A stretch of DNA of 64,000 nt, taken from Duganella guangzhouensis. Its GTDB lineage: Bacteria > Pseudomonadota > Gammaproteobacteria > Burkholderiales > Burkholderiaceae_D. Made by a program: the position numbers and the translations under genes. Position 1 is the stretch's first letter. Every line of letters begins with the position of its first letter. The notes beneath the pieces were generated by a model that saw only the letters and a list, made by a program, of their open reading frames with translations, was not told the origin of the DNA and did no database searches. Where the stretch lies: NCBI RefSeq assembly GCF_009674535.1, contig NZ_WKJK01000001.1:248001-312000 (forward strand), in the 5' to 3' direction. Of this stretch, positions 44,235 to 53,835 are shown piece after piece.

Positions 44235-44846
44235 ATGAGTATCCTGTCCAAATTCAGCTTCAAAGACCAGGCGTTCAAATTGCGCGAGAGCGCCATCCTG
44301 GACGCCACCACCTCCGTGCTGGGCAGCAAGGGCTACGACCTGATGACCATGGACGACGTGGCCGGCGCGGTTGGCATCTCCAAACCCAGCCTGTACAAGC
44401 ATTTCAAATCCAAGGAAGAGCTGGTGGGCGAGGCCATGGTGCGGCTGCTGGATGGCGCCATTGACCAGGTGGCGGCGCTGGACAAGGCGCTGAATCCGGT
44501 CGAGAAGCTGTCGGCGCTGCTGGCCTGGGCGCTGCGGGTGCGACTGGAGGGCGGCTTGCCGTTCCTGCCGTCGACCAGCCCGCATGTGCGCGATATGTTG
44601 ATGCGTAACGTGAAATACATGCTGCGCGTGGTGAAGTTGAATCGCCAGCTGGAAGCGCTGGTCAAGGAGGGGCAGAAGGCCGGCCTGCTGAATCCGGCGT
44701 TGCCGAGCGACGTTATCCTGTACAGCTACTACGCCCGCACCTGCGATCCGGCGGTCGACTATCTGCAGAAATTCAGCAAGATGGCCAGCGACGACATCGT
44801 CGCCCACATGCTGGCGGTAGCATTCGAAGGCTTTCACCCGCGCTGA
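44235..44846 (+). CDS. TetR-family regulator next to the lipid-modification operon
   Basis: The 203-residue protein has a helix-turn-helix at about 17-62 (ILDATTSVLGSKGYDLMTMD, GISKPSLYKHFKSKEELV) and a helical ligand domain with a C-terminal AefR-like part. Divergent orientation to the FAD oxidoreductase gene and the palindromes between them make it the likely repressor of that operon. In many proteobacteria this operon type is instead under an ECF sigma / ChrR anti-sigma pair, which is not seen here. The glycosidase-SUMF1 gene follows three bases downstream and may be co-transcribed. Confidence 0.9.
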   Translation: MSILSKFSFKDQAFKLRESAILDATTSVLGSKGYDLMTMDDVAGAVGISKPSLYKHFKSKEELVGEAMVRLLDGAIDQVAALDKALNPVEKLSALLAWALRVRLEGGLPFLPSTSPHVRDMLMRNVKYMLRVVKLNRQLEALVKEGQKAGLLNPALPSDVILYSYYARTCDPAVDYLQKFSKMASDDIVAHMLAVAFEGFHPR

Positions 44847-44849
44847 CCC

Positions 44850-47018
44850 ATGAAACTGCATCCATTGAAAGGCGCGGCACTGTTGCTGGCGCTGGCTTTG
44901 TCCGCCCAGGCGCAAGACACGCGCTACGTCCCACACGCTTCCTACACCCAGCTGGCGATTCCCGCGCCGGCCTGCGCGACCATGAATCAGCCGTGGGAGG
45001 GCGTGTGGAATCCCTGCACCGGGGCCGATCACGCCGAGTGGCTGCAAGACCTGCGCCATTGGCGCGACGAGCGCCGCATCCGCGTTGGCTACGATGGCAG
45101 CCGCTATGCGCAGCCATCGTCAGCGTGGACCCAGTCCAGCTTCATGCAGGCGCAGATGATGGTCGAGGACCGCTATTTCTACGACCCGGCCACGCGCCAG
45201 TACACGGTTGACCGTTATCTGGACGACCTGGAACGGCGCTTCGGCGGTATCGACGCGGTGCTGGTGTGGCCGACCTATCCCAACATTGGCCTGGACGACC
45301 GCAACACCGTCGACATGGTGCGCTCGCTGCCGGGTGGCATACCGGCGGTGAAAAAAATGGTGGCCGACTTCCACCGTCGCGGTGTGCGCGTGATGTTCCC
45401 GATGATGTTGTGGGACCAGGGCACGCGCGCCATTGAGCGCTCGTGGCCGGACGAACTGGCGGCGCTGATGAAGGAAATCGGCGCCGACGGCATCAACGGC
45501 GATACCCAGGATGGCGTGCCGCTGGCCTTCACGCTGGCGGCCGACAAGATCAAGCACCCGCTGGTGTTCCAGCCCGAGGGTTTGCCATCGGACGAGGCGC
45601 TGGCGTGGAACCTGATGACTTGGGGCCAGTACACCTTCCCGTTCGCGCCCACGGTGGACCGCTATAAATGGCTGGAGTCGCGCCACATGGTCAACATCTC
45701 GGACCGCTGGAATCGCAGCAAGACCGACGACCTGCAATTCGCTTTCTTCAACGGTGTGGGTTGGGAGAGCTGGGAAAACATCTGGGGCATCTGGAATGGC
45801 ATTACGCCGCGCGACGGCGAGGCCACGCGCCGGGTGGCGACGCTGGAGCGCTTGTATGCGCGTTTCCTGGTCAGCCCTGAGTGGGAGCCACATTATCCGA
45901 TGCGCCAGTACGGTGTGTTCAGCAGCCGCTGGCCGCTGGCCGAGGGCACGCTGTGGACCATCGTCAACCGCAACGAGTATGACAGCCAGGGCGCGCAGCT
46001 GCGCGTGCCGTATCGCGCCGGCGCGCGCTATTTCGATGCCTGGCATGGCGTCGAGCTGACGCCGGTGCGCGATGGCGATGGCGTGCTGCTGTCGTTCGAT
46101 ATCGATGCGCGCGGCTTTGGCGCGGTGCTGATGACGTCTTCCTTACCGCCGCAGGCCGCGCTGGACAAAATGCGCGCGTTGACGGCCCGTCCTTTGGGCG
46201 ACTGGTCCGCCGAATGGCGCGCGTTATCGCAGAGCGTGACGGCGGTGGCGCCGACCAAGCCGGAAAGCAGCGCGCCGGCCGGCATGGTCGAGATCCCGGC
46301 CGGCAGCTTTGACTTCAGCGTGCGCGGGCTGGCGATCGAAGGCGGCAACAGCGCCGGCGTCGACGTCCAATATCCGTGGGAGACCGAGGCGCGCCGCTTC
46401 CACCAGCACACGATGCAGATACCGCGCTTCTTCATCGATCGCTACCCGGTCAGCAATGCGCAGTTCAAGGTATTCATCGACGCCACCCATTACCATCCGG
46501 CCGATGACACCAACTTCCTTAAACACTGGAAGAACGGCAGCTATCCGGCCGGCTGGGGCAACAAGCCGGTGACCTGGGTTGGGCTGGAAGACGCGCGCGC
46601 CTACGCCGTCTGGGCCGGCAAGCGTTTGCCGCGCGAATGGGAGTGGCAGTATGCCGCCAGCGGCGGCGATGGCCGCGCCTATCCGTGGGGCCAGGAGTGG
46701 CGCGCCGATGCGGTGCCAACGCCGGCCAGCGGCCGGCTGGTCGCCACGCCGGACGACGTGGATGCGCATCCGGCCGGCGCCAGTCCGTTCGGCGTGCGGG
46801 ACATGGTCGGCAACGTGTGGCAGTGGACCGACGAGTACAGCGACGAGCATACCCGCTTCGCCATCTTGCGCGGCGGCAGCTCCTATCGTCCGCAAGGCTC
46901 GATCTGGTACTTCCCGCAAGCCTACCGCAACGACCAGCACGGCAAGCTGCTGCTGATGGCGCCGGGCCGCGACCGCGCCGCCACAGTCGGCTTCCGCTGC
47001 GTCACCGATGCCGACTGA
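44850..47018 (+). CDS. TIM-barrel glycosidase-like domain fused to SUMF1/FGE-like domain, exported
   Basis: The 722-residue protein has a signal peptide (to LSAQAQD). About 40-440 is a glycosidase-like TIM barrel: YLDDLERRFGGIDAVLVWPTYPN, VKKMVADFHRRGVRVMFPMMLW, EIGADGINGDT, then a beta domain. About 470-720 is a formylglycine-generating-enzyme (SUMF1) fold: GMVEIPAGSFDF, FFIDRYPVSNAQFKVFI, PVTWVGLEDARAYAVWAGKRLP, EWEWQYAASG and FGVRDMVGNVWQWTDE. The cysteine pair needed by true FGE is missing: the strand after RGGSSYRPQG reads YFPQAYRND, and only the final GFRC Cys remains. The second domain is therefore probably a binding or non-FGE module. Substrate unknown. Confidence 0.8.
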   Translation: MKLHPLKGAALLLALALSAQAQDTRYVPHASYTQLAIPAPACATMNQPWEGVWNPCTGADHAEWLQDLRHWRDERRIRVGYDGSRYAQPSSAWTQSSFMQAQMMVEDRYFYDPATRQYTVDRYLDDLERRFGGIDAVLVWPTYPNIGLDDRNTVDMVRSLPGGIPAVKKMVADFHRRGVRVMFPMMLWDQGTRAIERSWPDELAALMKEIGADGINGDTQDGVPLAFTLAADKIKHPLVFQPEGLPSDEALAWNLMTWGQYTFPFAPTVDRYKWLESRHMVNISDRWNRSKTDDLQFAFFNGVGWESWENIWGIWNGITPRDGEATRRVATLERLYARFLVSPEWEPHYPMRQYGVFSSRWPLAEGTLWTIVNRNEYDSQGAQLRVPYRAGARYFDAWHGVELTPVRDGDGVLLSFDIDARGFGAVLMTSSLPPQAALDKMRALTARPLGDWSAEWRALSQSVTAVAPTKPESSAPAGMVEIPAGSFDFSVRGLAIEGGNSAGVDVQYPWETEARRFHQHTMQIPRFFIDRYPVSNAQFKVFIDATHYHPADDTNFLKHWKNGSYPAGWGNKPVTWVGLEDARAYAVWAGKRLPREWEWQYAASGGDGRAYPWGQEWRADAVPTPASGRLVATPDDVDAHPAGASPFGVRDMVGNVWQWTDEYSDEHTRFAILRGGSSYRPQGSIWYFPQAYRNDQHGKLLLMAPGRDRAATVGFRCVTDAD

Positions 47019-47093
47019 GTTAGTTGCCGAACAGAATTTCAGGTTCCAAGGTGTCAGCATATACTATCGCCTGACTTGACGATGGCATAGCAT

Positions 47094-48824
47094 ATGAGCA
47101 CACGAGACCCCCTGACCGGGCTGGCCGACCGGCGGGCCTTCCGCGCCGGCTTGCAGCTGGCGTTGCAGCGCGCGGCGCGCCATCATGCGGGCGTGGCGCT
47201 GGTGCTGGTGAATCTGGATGGCTTCCAGGCCATCAATGACCTGCACGGCCAGGATAATGGCGACGCGCTGCTGCGCGAAACCGCGCGCCGGCTGCAACAG
47301 GTGGCGCGCGGCGGGGAGTTGGTGGCGCGCTTGGGCGCCGACGAATTTGCTATCGTGTGCGAACAGGTGGCGGCACCGGCGGCGCTGGTGGCCTTGGCCG
47401 AGCGGCTGAAAGCGGCGCTGCAGGTGCCGGTGGTGCTGGGCGCCGCCGCCGTGTGGGCCACGGCCAGCATCGGCATCGCCACCGGCAGCGACGCCACGGA
47501 CGACGATGCCTTGCTGCGCTTCGCCGGCATCGCGGTGCAGGCCGCGCGTCAGGCCGGCGGCGACGGCTGGCAGTTCTTCGATCACGAGCTGCATCAGCGC
47601 GCGCTGCAGCGGCTCGACATGGCGCAGGGTTTGCAGCTGGCGCTGGAGCGCGACGAACTGACGCCATACTTCCAGCCCATCGTTGAAGCGGCGAGCGGGC
47701 GCATTGTCGGCGCGGAGCTGTTGCTGCGCTGGTTTTCGCCGCGCGGCGAGATCTCGCCGGCCGAATTCATCCCGATCGCCGAGAGTAGCGGCGCGGTGAT
47801 CGCGATCGGCGCCTGGGTGTTTCGCCAGGCGTGCCTGGCCGAGCGTGACTGGTCTGCGCGCTGGGGCGCGGCGGCGCCGTATGTCACGGTCAACGTCTCG
47901 GTGCGCCAGCTGGACGAAGCGCACCTGGCCGACGAATTCGCGGCCATCCTGCGCGACACCGGCGCCGATCCGGACCGGCTGGTGCTGGAGATCAACGAAA
48001 GCATGCTGATGGCCGACATCGACAGCAAGCTGCAACTGCTGGACCGGCTGGCGCAACTGGGCCTGCGGCTGGCGATGGACGATTTCGGCACCGGCTATTC
48101 GTCGCTGGCGCGGCTGGCCCGCTTGCCGGTGGACGTGCTGAAGATCGACCGCTCCTTCATCCGCGACATTGCGGCCAGCGGCGAAAGCCGCGCCGTGGTG
48201 GAGGCCATCGTCGGCCTGGGCCGCTCGCTGGGCTTGAAGCTGGTGGCCGAAGGCGTGGAAAGCGCGGCCCAGCAACTGGAACTGTGCGGCTTTGGCTGCG
48301 ATCTGATTCAGGGCTACCACTTTTACCGGCCGATGCCGGCCGAGCGCTTGCTGGAGGTGGTGGAGCGCGAGCACCGCGACGGCCCGCCGGCCAGCGGTGG
48401 CGGCTTGTACTTCCTGCTGTACGTGAGCGAGGCGGTGAGTCCATTGACGCCGATGCAGCTGGATCAGCTGCTGCTGCGGACCCGCGCCAACAACAGCGCC
48501 GCCGGCGTTACCGGCTGTCTGCTGTATGAGGGCGGACGCTTCATGCAGATGCTGGAGGGCGAGCGCAGCGCGGTGTTGGCCACCTTCGAACGCATACACG
48601 GCAATCCGCTGCACCACAAGCTGCGGCTGGTGATGCAGGGGGCGGCGCGGCGCCGCGTATTCAACCACTGGAGCATGCTGCTGCCGGACGATGCCAGCGC
48701 GCGCCGCCACGGCCCCGATTTCAGCGGCTGGCAACCGCAGGCGATGAGCTTTGACAGCATCGCCAGCGATGCGCGGGTGTGCTACGCCTTCATCACCGCT
48801 TGCGTGCCGGACGTCCGCCATTGA
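47094..48824 (+). CDS. GGDEF-EAL-BLUF blue-light-regulated cyclic-di-GMP protein
   Basis: An in-frame stop lies two codons upstream, so the start is firm. Of 576 residues, 1-165 form a GGDEF domain beginning at once with DPLTGLADRRAF; its active loop reads RLGADEF (about 79-85), a degenerate GGDEF. EAL spans about 180-430 with the catalytic set intact: AELLLRW, VNVSVRQL, EINESML, DDFGTGYSS, LKIDRSF, EGVES and QGYHF. The C-terminal domain (about 436-530) is BLUF: LLYVSEA (flavin Tyr), NN, FMQMLEG (Gln) and HWSML. The prediction is a phosphodiesterase of cyclic di-GMP controlled by blue light, with the GGDEF as GTP-binding or weak domain. BLUF usually sits at the N-terminus. Confidence 0.9.
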   Translation: MSTRDPLTGLADRRAFRAGLQLALQRAARHHAGVALVLVNLDGFQAINDLHGQDNGDALLRETARRLQQVARGGELVARLGADEFAIVCEQVAAPAALVALAERLKAALQVPVVLGAAAVWATASIGIATGSDATDDDALLRFAGIAVQAARQAGGDGWQFFDHELHQRALQRLDMAQGLQLALERDELTPYFQPIVEAASGRIVGAELLLRWFSPRGEISPAEFIPIAESSGAVIAIGAWVFRQACLAERDWSARWGAAAPYVTVNVSVRQLDEAHLADEFAAILRDTGADPDRLVLEINESMLMADIDSKLQLLDRLAQLGLRLAMDDFGTGYSSLARLARLPVDVLKIDRSFIRDIAASGESRAVVEAIVGLGRSLGLKLVAEGVESAAQQLELCGFGCDLIQGYHFYRPMPAERLLEVVEREHRDGPPASGGGLYFLLYVSEAVSPLTPMQLDQLLLRTRANNSAAGVTGCLLYEGGRFMQMLEGERSAVLATFERIHGNPLHHKLRLVMQGAARRRVFNHWSMLLPDDASARRHGPDFSGWQPQAMSFDSIASDARVCYAFITACVPDVRH

Positions 48825-48848
48825 ACCGCATGATTTGAGGATACGCAC

Positions 48849-51362
48849 ATGGACTTGGACGGCTACGTGCGGGTGCGCGGCGCGCGCGAACATAATCTGA
48901 AGAATGTCGACGTCGATATCCCGCGCAATGCGCTGGTGGTGTTTACCGGCGTTTCCGGCTCCGGCAAGTCGTCGCTGGCGTTCGGCACGCTGTACGCCGA
49001 GGCGCAGCGGCGCTATCTGGAGTCGGTGTCGCCGTACGCGCGGCGGCTGTTTCACCAGATGCCGGTGCCGGAAGTCGATGCCGTCGATGGCTTGCCGCCG
49101 GCGGTGGCGCTGCAGCAGCAGCGCGGCACGCCGACCACCCGTTCCTCGGTCGGCAGCGTGACCACGCTATCGAACTCGCTGCGCATGCTGTATTCGCGCG
49201 CCGGCGACTATCCGCCCGGGCAGGAGCTACTGTATGCCGAATCGTTTTCACCCAACACACCGCAGGGCGCCTGCCCGCAATGCCATGGTCTGGGCCGGGT
49301 GTACGACGCCACCGAACGCTCGATGGTGCCGGACGATAGCCTGACGATTCGCGAACGCGCGGTGGCGGCCTGGCCGACCGCCTGGCACGGCCAGAACCTG
49401 CGCGACATTCTGGTCACGCTGGGCTACGATGTCGACACGCCGTGGCGCGAGTTGTCGCAGAAAACCCGCGACTGGATACTGTTCACCGACGAGCAGCCGA
49501 CGGTGCCGGTGTACGCCGGCCTGACGCCGGCCGAGACGCGGCGCGCGCTCAAGCGCAAGGAGACGCCCAGTTATCAGGGCACGTTCACCGGCGTCCGCAA
49601 ATATGTGCTGCAGACCTTCGCCGGCACAGAGAGTCCGCTGATGAAAAAGCGCGTGGCGCAGTACCTGGTCGGCATGGATTGCCCGAGCTGTGGGGGCAAG
49701 CGGCTGCGCAAGGAAGCGCTGTCGGTGAGGTTTGCCGGGCATGACATCACCGAAATCAGCCGTTTGTCGTTGCGCCAACTGGCGCAGTTGCTGCAGCCAT
49801 TTGCCGACGGTGCACCGGCCTCGCGCAAGGGGGCAAAGCAGCATCCGGAGAAGGCCATCGTCACGCAGCGTATCGCTGCCGATCTGGTCGCGCGGCTGGC
49901 GGTGTTGCTGGATCTGGGGCTCGGCTATCTGAATCTGGAGCGCGGCACGCCGACGCTGTCGCCGGGGGAGTTGCAACGGCTGCGTCTTGCGACGCAGGTG
50001 CGATCCAGTCTGTTCGGCGTGGTGTATGTGCTGGATGAACCATCGGCCGGCCTGCATCCCGCAGACACAGAAGCGCTGCTGCGCGCGCTGGAGCGTCTGA
50101 AGGCGGCCGGCAATTCGCTATTCGTGGTCGAGCATGCGCTGGAGGTGATACGCCACGCCGACTGGATCGTCGATGTCGGCCCCAAGGCGGGCCAGCATGG
50201 TGGTCAGGTACTGTACAGCGGCCCGCCCGGCGGCCTGCGACAAGTGTCGGCGTCACGCACCGCGCACTATCTGTTTGGCGCCGCGCAGCGGCCCGCGCGG
50301 GTGCCGCGTGGCGCCGACGGCATGCTGCAACTGCGCGGCGTGGTGCGCAACAATCTGCGGCGGCTGGATGCCGATTTTCCGCTCGGCGTGCTGGTTGGCG
50401 TCAGCGGCGTCTCCGGCTCGGGCAAATCCAGTCTGGTAAGCCAGGCGCTGATTCAACTGGTGCAGGCGCAGCTCGGCCAGCAGCCGGCCCAGGAGGCCGC
50501 CGACAGCGCCGAGGATTTGCTGGATGGCGTGGATGCCGGCGAGCTGCAAGGCCGCATCACTGGCGGCATGGAGCGGGTAAGGCGGCTGGTGCAGGTGGAC
50601 CAGAAGCCGATCGGCCGCACGCCGCGCTCCAATCTGGCGACCTACACCGGCCTGTTCGACCACGTGCGCAAACTGTTCGCCGCCACCCGCGCGGCGCGCG
50701 CCAAACGGTATGACGCCGGGCGCTTCTCGTTCAACGTCGCCAAGGGCCGCTGTGCGCATTGTTCGGGCGAGGGCTTTGTGATGGTCGAGTTGCTGTTCCT
50801 GCCCAGCGTGTATGCACCGTGCCCGGAGTGCGAGGGCGCGCGCTACAACCCGGATACGCTGGCGGTGCGCTACCGCGATCACAACATCGCGCAAGTGCTG
50901 GCGATGACGGTGGACGCGGCATGGGAGTTCTTCGCCGAAGAGCCGCCGCTGCGGCATGCGCTGGAGGTGCTGCGCGCGGTGGGACTGGGCTATCTGCGGC
51001 TTGGGCAGCCGGCCACCGAATTGTCCGGCGGCGAGGCGCAGCGCATCAAGCTGGCCACCGAGCTGCAACGCGCCAGCCGTGGCGATACGCTGTACGTGCT
51101 GGATGAGCCGACTACCGGCCTGCATCCGGCCGATGTCGATCTGCTGCTGACGCAGTTGCATGGGCTGGTTGATGCCGGCAACAGCGTGATCGTGGTCGAG
51201 CACAATATGCAGGTACTGGCCGATTGCGACTGGCTGATCGACGTCGGTCCCGGTGCCGGCGAGGAGGGCGGCCGCATCGTCGCCGCCGGCACGCCGGCCA
51301 AGGTGGCCGCCGTTAAAGCCAGCCGCACCGCGCCCTATTTGAAGCGGGCGCGGAGCGGGTGA
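48849..51362 (+). CDS. UvrA-paralogue ABC ATPase (UvrA2-type)
   Basis: The 837-residue protein has two UvrA ABC modules: Walker [16 protein letters not shown] (about 34-48) and [11 protein letters not shown] (about 519-529), signatures [12 protein letters not shown] and [12 protein letters not shown], Walker [11 protein letters not shown] and [10 protein letters not shown]. Zinc-binding cysteines occur at CPQCHG, CPSCGG and CAHCSGEGF...CPEC. It is about 100 residues shorter than genuine UvrA (about 940), as for UvrA2/DrrC-type paralogues linked to DNA-damage or drug tolerance. It has AGG upstream but lies alone, 24 bases after the BLUF gene. Its stop abuts the stop of the convergent membrane gene. 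Confidence 0.93.
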   Translation: MDLDGYVRVRGAREHNLKNVDVDIPRNALVVFTGVSGSGKSSLAFGTLYAEAQRRYLESVSPYARRLFHQMPVPEVDAVDGLPPAVALQQQRGTPTTRSSVGSVTTLSNSLRMLYSRAGDYPPGQELLYAESFSPNTPQGACPQCHGLGRVYDATERSMVPDDSLTIRERAVAAWPTAWHGQNLRDILVTLGYDVDTPWRELSQKTRDWILFTDEQPTVPVYAGLTPAETRRALKRKETPSYQGTFTGVRKYVLQTFAGTESPLMKKRVAQYLVGMDCPSCGGKRLRKEALSVRFAGHDITEISRLSLRQLAQLLQPFADGAPASRKGAKQHPEKAIVTQRIAADLVARLAVLLDLGLGYLNLERGTPTLSPGELQRLRLATQVRSSLFGVVYVLDEPSAGLHPADTEALLRALERLKAAGNSLFVVEHALEVIRHADWIVDVGPKAGQHGGQVLYSGPPGGLRQVSASRTAHYLFGAAQRPARVPRGADGMLQLRGVVRNNLRRLDADFPLGVLVGVSGVSGSGKSSLVSQALIQLVQAQLGQQPAQEAADSAEDLLDGVDAGELQGRITGGMERVRRLVQVDQKPIGRTPRSNLATYTGLFDHVRKLFAATRAARAKRYDAGRFSFNVAKGRCAHCSGEGFVMVELLFLPSVYAPCPECEGARYNPDTLAVRYRDHNIAQVLAMTVDAAWEFFAEEPPLRHALEVLRAVGLGYLRLGQPATELSGGEAQRIKLATELQRASRGDTLYVLDEPTTGLHPADVDLLLTQLHGLVDAGNSVIVVEHNMQVLADCDWLIDVGPGAGEEGGRIVAAGTPAKVAAVKASRTAPYLKRARSG

Positions 51363-52967
51363 TTAGCGCGCCGGGATGTCGGTGTTGTGGAACTTGCTCA
51401 TGCCGACCACCCGCGTATTGCTGTCGGCGTAGGATAGCTCGACCTTGTCGCCGGGCCGCGTCAGCACCAGTTCTTCCGACAGGTCCGAGCTGCCGGTGAA
51501 GATGGTTCCCGCCGACTGGTCGAGCGTGATGTAGTACATGGTCTGGTTGTTGCGGAACTCGGAGGCGATACGCACCACGGTGCCTTTCAGCGCCACTTCG
51601 CGTGCCTCGGTGCCGATGTCGGCGGCGACGCGGTTGGTCGAGCGGCGCGACTGGTAGCTGCGCAGCGTCGCGCTGAGCGTGTCGGCCACGCCGATGACCT
51701 GGTTGTTACGCATGTCCACCATGCCAAACGCGCGCGATACGCCTTGCGTGTCGCGCAGCGCCATCACATAGGTCGGCGCGCCGCCCACCAGGAAGGGCAG
51801 CGGATTGGTCGAGCGGTAGTGCTTCTCCGGATTGACGTTTTCCACCGCGTGCGCGGCGGTGGCCTGCGACACCGACGGCACCTTGAACCAGCGCACCGCC
51901 TTGGTCCGCGAGTCGACGAAATAGAAGCCGGACAGGCCGTTGTTCTGACCCTTGGAGGTCATGCCGCCGACCCAATATGGGCGCTGGTCGGAGCCGTACA
52001 CCAGATCCAGTACGCCCTCGACGCGCAGACGGCCATCATTATTCAGGTTGATGAAGCCGTGGATGTATTCGCCGCGGTCGCGCATCTGTTCGAGGATGAA
52101 TTCCTCGGCCTGAATGCGGTCGACCCAGGCCGGCTCGGTGCCCAGCGGATAGCGCACCACCTCGCCGCTGACGGCGTTGACGGTGACGATGCCGGTCGAC
52201 TCGCTGCCCGAGAAACCAACCTTGTGCGCGTACACGGTGCCGACGTAATAGGGCACGCCGTTGTCATCCAGCTCCGGTTCGAAATCGGTGAGGCCGATGG
52301 TGCTGTGGCCCGACAGGTAGGCGTGGCGTTCGACCGCGTCGCCAAAGTAGGCCGATTGCAGATAGCGCAGCTTCAGTGGCTTGCCGTCCAGTTGCATCAC
52401 CAGTTGCACATCGGCTGGATCGTGCGCCGACACCACCAGATAGCCGGGCGTGGCGCCGTCGGCGAACCATTTGAAGAAACCGCTGTGTTCGAGGAAGGCG
52501 ACCCATACCAGTTTGCCCCGCACCAGTTGCTTGACCGGCGTGCCGACCGCCACCTGCGAGCCGAGCGAGGCGATTTCCGACAGCCGCTTCTGCATCGCCT
52601 GCAGCGCCATGTCCTGCGATACCAGCGGCGCTTGTTCGATATCGATCGGTGGCAGCGTGTCGTGGAAATTGGCCGGCGTTTCGGTGCCCAGCATGTTGTA
52701 GTACGCCTTGGCGTGCAGAATCGGCGCGCTGCTCAGGAATACGGCGGCGCCAAACAGCACGGCGCCGGCGACGTAAGCAGCCATCACGATCTTGCGGCCG
52801 CTGAGCAGCACCGCCGGAAGCGCGGCGATCAGCAGCACAACATAGATACCGCCAAAATCCAGCGCCAGCGTGGGTGTTTGAGAATACAGCAGTAGCAATA
52901 ACAACAGGATCGAAACGATCAGGCCGGCGATGGGGGCGGGCCGCAGGGGTGAAGCGCTGTATCTCAT
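51363..52967 (-). CDS. Membrane-anchored protein of unknown function (534 aa)
   Basis: The ATG at 52967 is preferred because the helices then lie at the N-terminus (MRYSASPLRPAPIAGLIVSI); an ATG at 53057 would add 30 residues. Neither has a strong ribosome site. Residues 12-30, 38-56 and 60-80 are membrane helices. The large remainder (about 90-534) faces the periplasm and mixes beta-rich segments with repeated Tyr/Gly patterns. Segments include GYLVVSAHDPADVQLVMQ, DDNGVPYYVGTVYAHKVGFSG and LDLVYGSDQRPYWVGGMTSKG. The last 90 residues (VALKGTVVRIASEFRN...LVLTRPGDKVELSY) look like an OB-type barrel. I do not recognise the family. Confidence 0.6.
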   Translation of the reverse strand: MRYSASPLRPAPIAGLIVSILLLLLLLYSQTPTLALDFGGIYVVLLIAALPAVLLSGRKIVMAAYVAGAVLFGAAVFLSSAPILHAKAYYNMLGTETPANFHDTLPPIDIEQAPLVSQDMALQAMQKRLSEIASLGSQVAVGTPVKQLVRGKLVWVAFLEHSGFFKWFADGATPGYLVVSAHDPADVQLVMQLDGKPLKLRYLQSAYFGDAVERHAYLSGHSTIGLTDFEPELDDNGVPYYVGTVYAHKVGFSGSESTGIVTVNAVSGEVVRYPLGTEPAWVDRIQAEEFILEQMRDRGEYIHGFINLNNDGRLRVEGVLDLVYGSDQRPYWVGGMTSKGQNNGLSGFYFVDSRTKAVRWFKVPSVSQATAAHAVENVNPEKHYRSTNPLPFLVGGAPTYVMALRDTQGVSRAFGMVDMRNNQVIGVADTLSATLRSYQSRRSTNRVAADIGTEAREVALKGTVVRIASEFRNNQTMYYITLDQSAGTIFTGSSDLSEELVLTRPGDKVELSYADSNTRVVGMSKFHNTDIPAR

Positions 52968-53121
52968 ATTCAAAAAAGTGCCTGTCGCGTTGAAAAATTG
53001 ATTGGATTGCAGGAACGATAACTCCTGTGGTCCCCAAGAGCAAGCACTTAAAATCATACAGAGCGGAGCGTTGGTTGCAAGGCTTGGCGCTGTGTTCGGT
53101 TGATTGCCGCAACGCCATGCT

Positions 53122-53565
53122 TCATCCCACCTTTTTGGGCCGCCCGCCTTTGTGGCCGTTTTGGCGCGCGGCCTGTGCCTTGGCCGCGCTGGTCCGGCGG
53201 CCATTGAGTGTCGCTACCATACTCGATGCTAACTGCATCAGCGGCTTGCTAGCCGATACCAGACCGGCAATCGATACATGCAAGTCTCGCTCCTCAAGAT
53301 ATAGCGCACTGCCGTTGAGGGCAATCTCAATTCGGTTCAGCTCACCGATACTTAGATCAGCGAATTCGCTATATTTTTTCACCGGTAATAAGATGGCCGC
53401 CTGATCAGCGAAACTGATGGCAAGCGCCTTAAACTCGGGAAGATAGCGTACGCCTTTGGCACGCAGGCCGCTATTGCGTCGCTCTTTTCCTTTAGTGATT
53501 GCGCGTGCGAGCACGCTTTCGGTCACAGTTTCATCGTCGATTTTCTTTGCTTTGATCATCGACAT
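53122..53565 (-). CDS. DUF2442 protein with basic AT-hook-like tail (putative antitoxin)
   Basis: The 147-residue protein has the DUF2442 core (about 45-100: LAISFADQAAILLPVKKYSEFADLSIGELNRIEIALNG and ALYLEERDLHVSIAGLV). It also has a basic tail ending in NGHKGGRPKKVG, which resembles an AT-hook. DUF2442 genes are frequently paired with DUF4160 genes, as here 36 bases upstream, and the pairs are considered toxin-antitoxin-like, though the mechanism is not established. The DNA-binding-looking tail supports the antitoxin/repressor assignment. Confidence 0.8.
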   Translation of the reverse strand: MSMIKAKKIDDETVTESVLARAITKGKERRNSGLRAKGVRYLPEFKALAISFADQAAILLPVKKYSEFADLSIGELNRIEIALNGSALYLEERDLHVSIAGLVSASKPLMQLASSMVATLNGRRTSAAKAQAARQNGHKGGRPKKVG

Positions 53566-53601
53566 AATGCGATCTCCACAAAATCATTTTGACCAGATAA
53601 C

Positions 53602-53829
53602 TCAAGGAAGATGAGCAGCAAGCTTTAGCTCCAACCTCAGTTCTTCCAGTAAAGCCGCTTTGGGATCGTTTTGTGTGGGTGTTACATCCCACAGACGCAC
53701 GCCGTTGTGCCAGAAGCTGAATTGAAAACGTGCATCCCATTGTGCAGTGCCCGCGTGAACATGCGGAGGGCAGTGTTCGTTTCGAGTCAGAAGCACGATG
53801 GCTATTCCCTTATGTGTGCAGATTTTCAT
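53602..53829 (-). CDS. DUF4160 protein (putative toxin of TA-like pair)
   Basis: The 75-residue protein matches DUF4160: IAIVLLTRNEHCPPHVHAG, then ARFQFSF and VRLWDVTP. The conserved E-H-PPHVH signature is complete. It is the first gene of the pair with DUF2442 and similar in length to the family (about 80). Function is unproven; a toxin role comes from gene-pair context only. Confidence 0.8.
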   Translation of the reverse strand: MKICTHKGIAIVLLTRNEHCPPHVHAGTAQWDARFQFSFWHNGVRLWDVTPTQNDPKAALLEELRLELKLAAHLP

Positions 53830-53835
53830 AAAAAC

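Noticed and set aside
44850..47018. Annotation as formylglycine-generating sulfatase-modifying enzyme
   Set aside because: The cysteine pair required for catalysis is not present and no sulfatase is encoded nearby, so only the fold is claimed.
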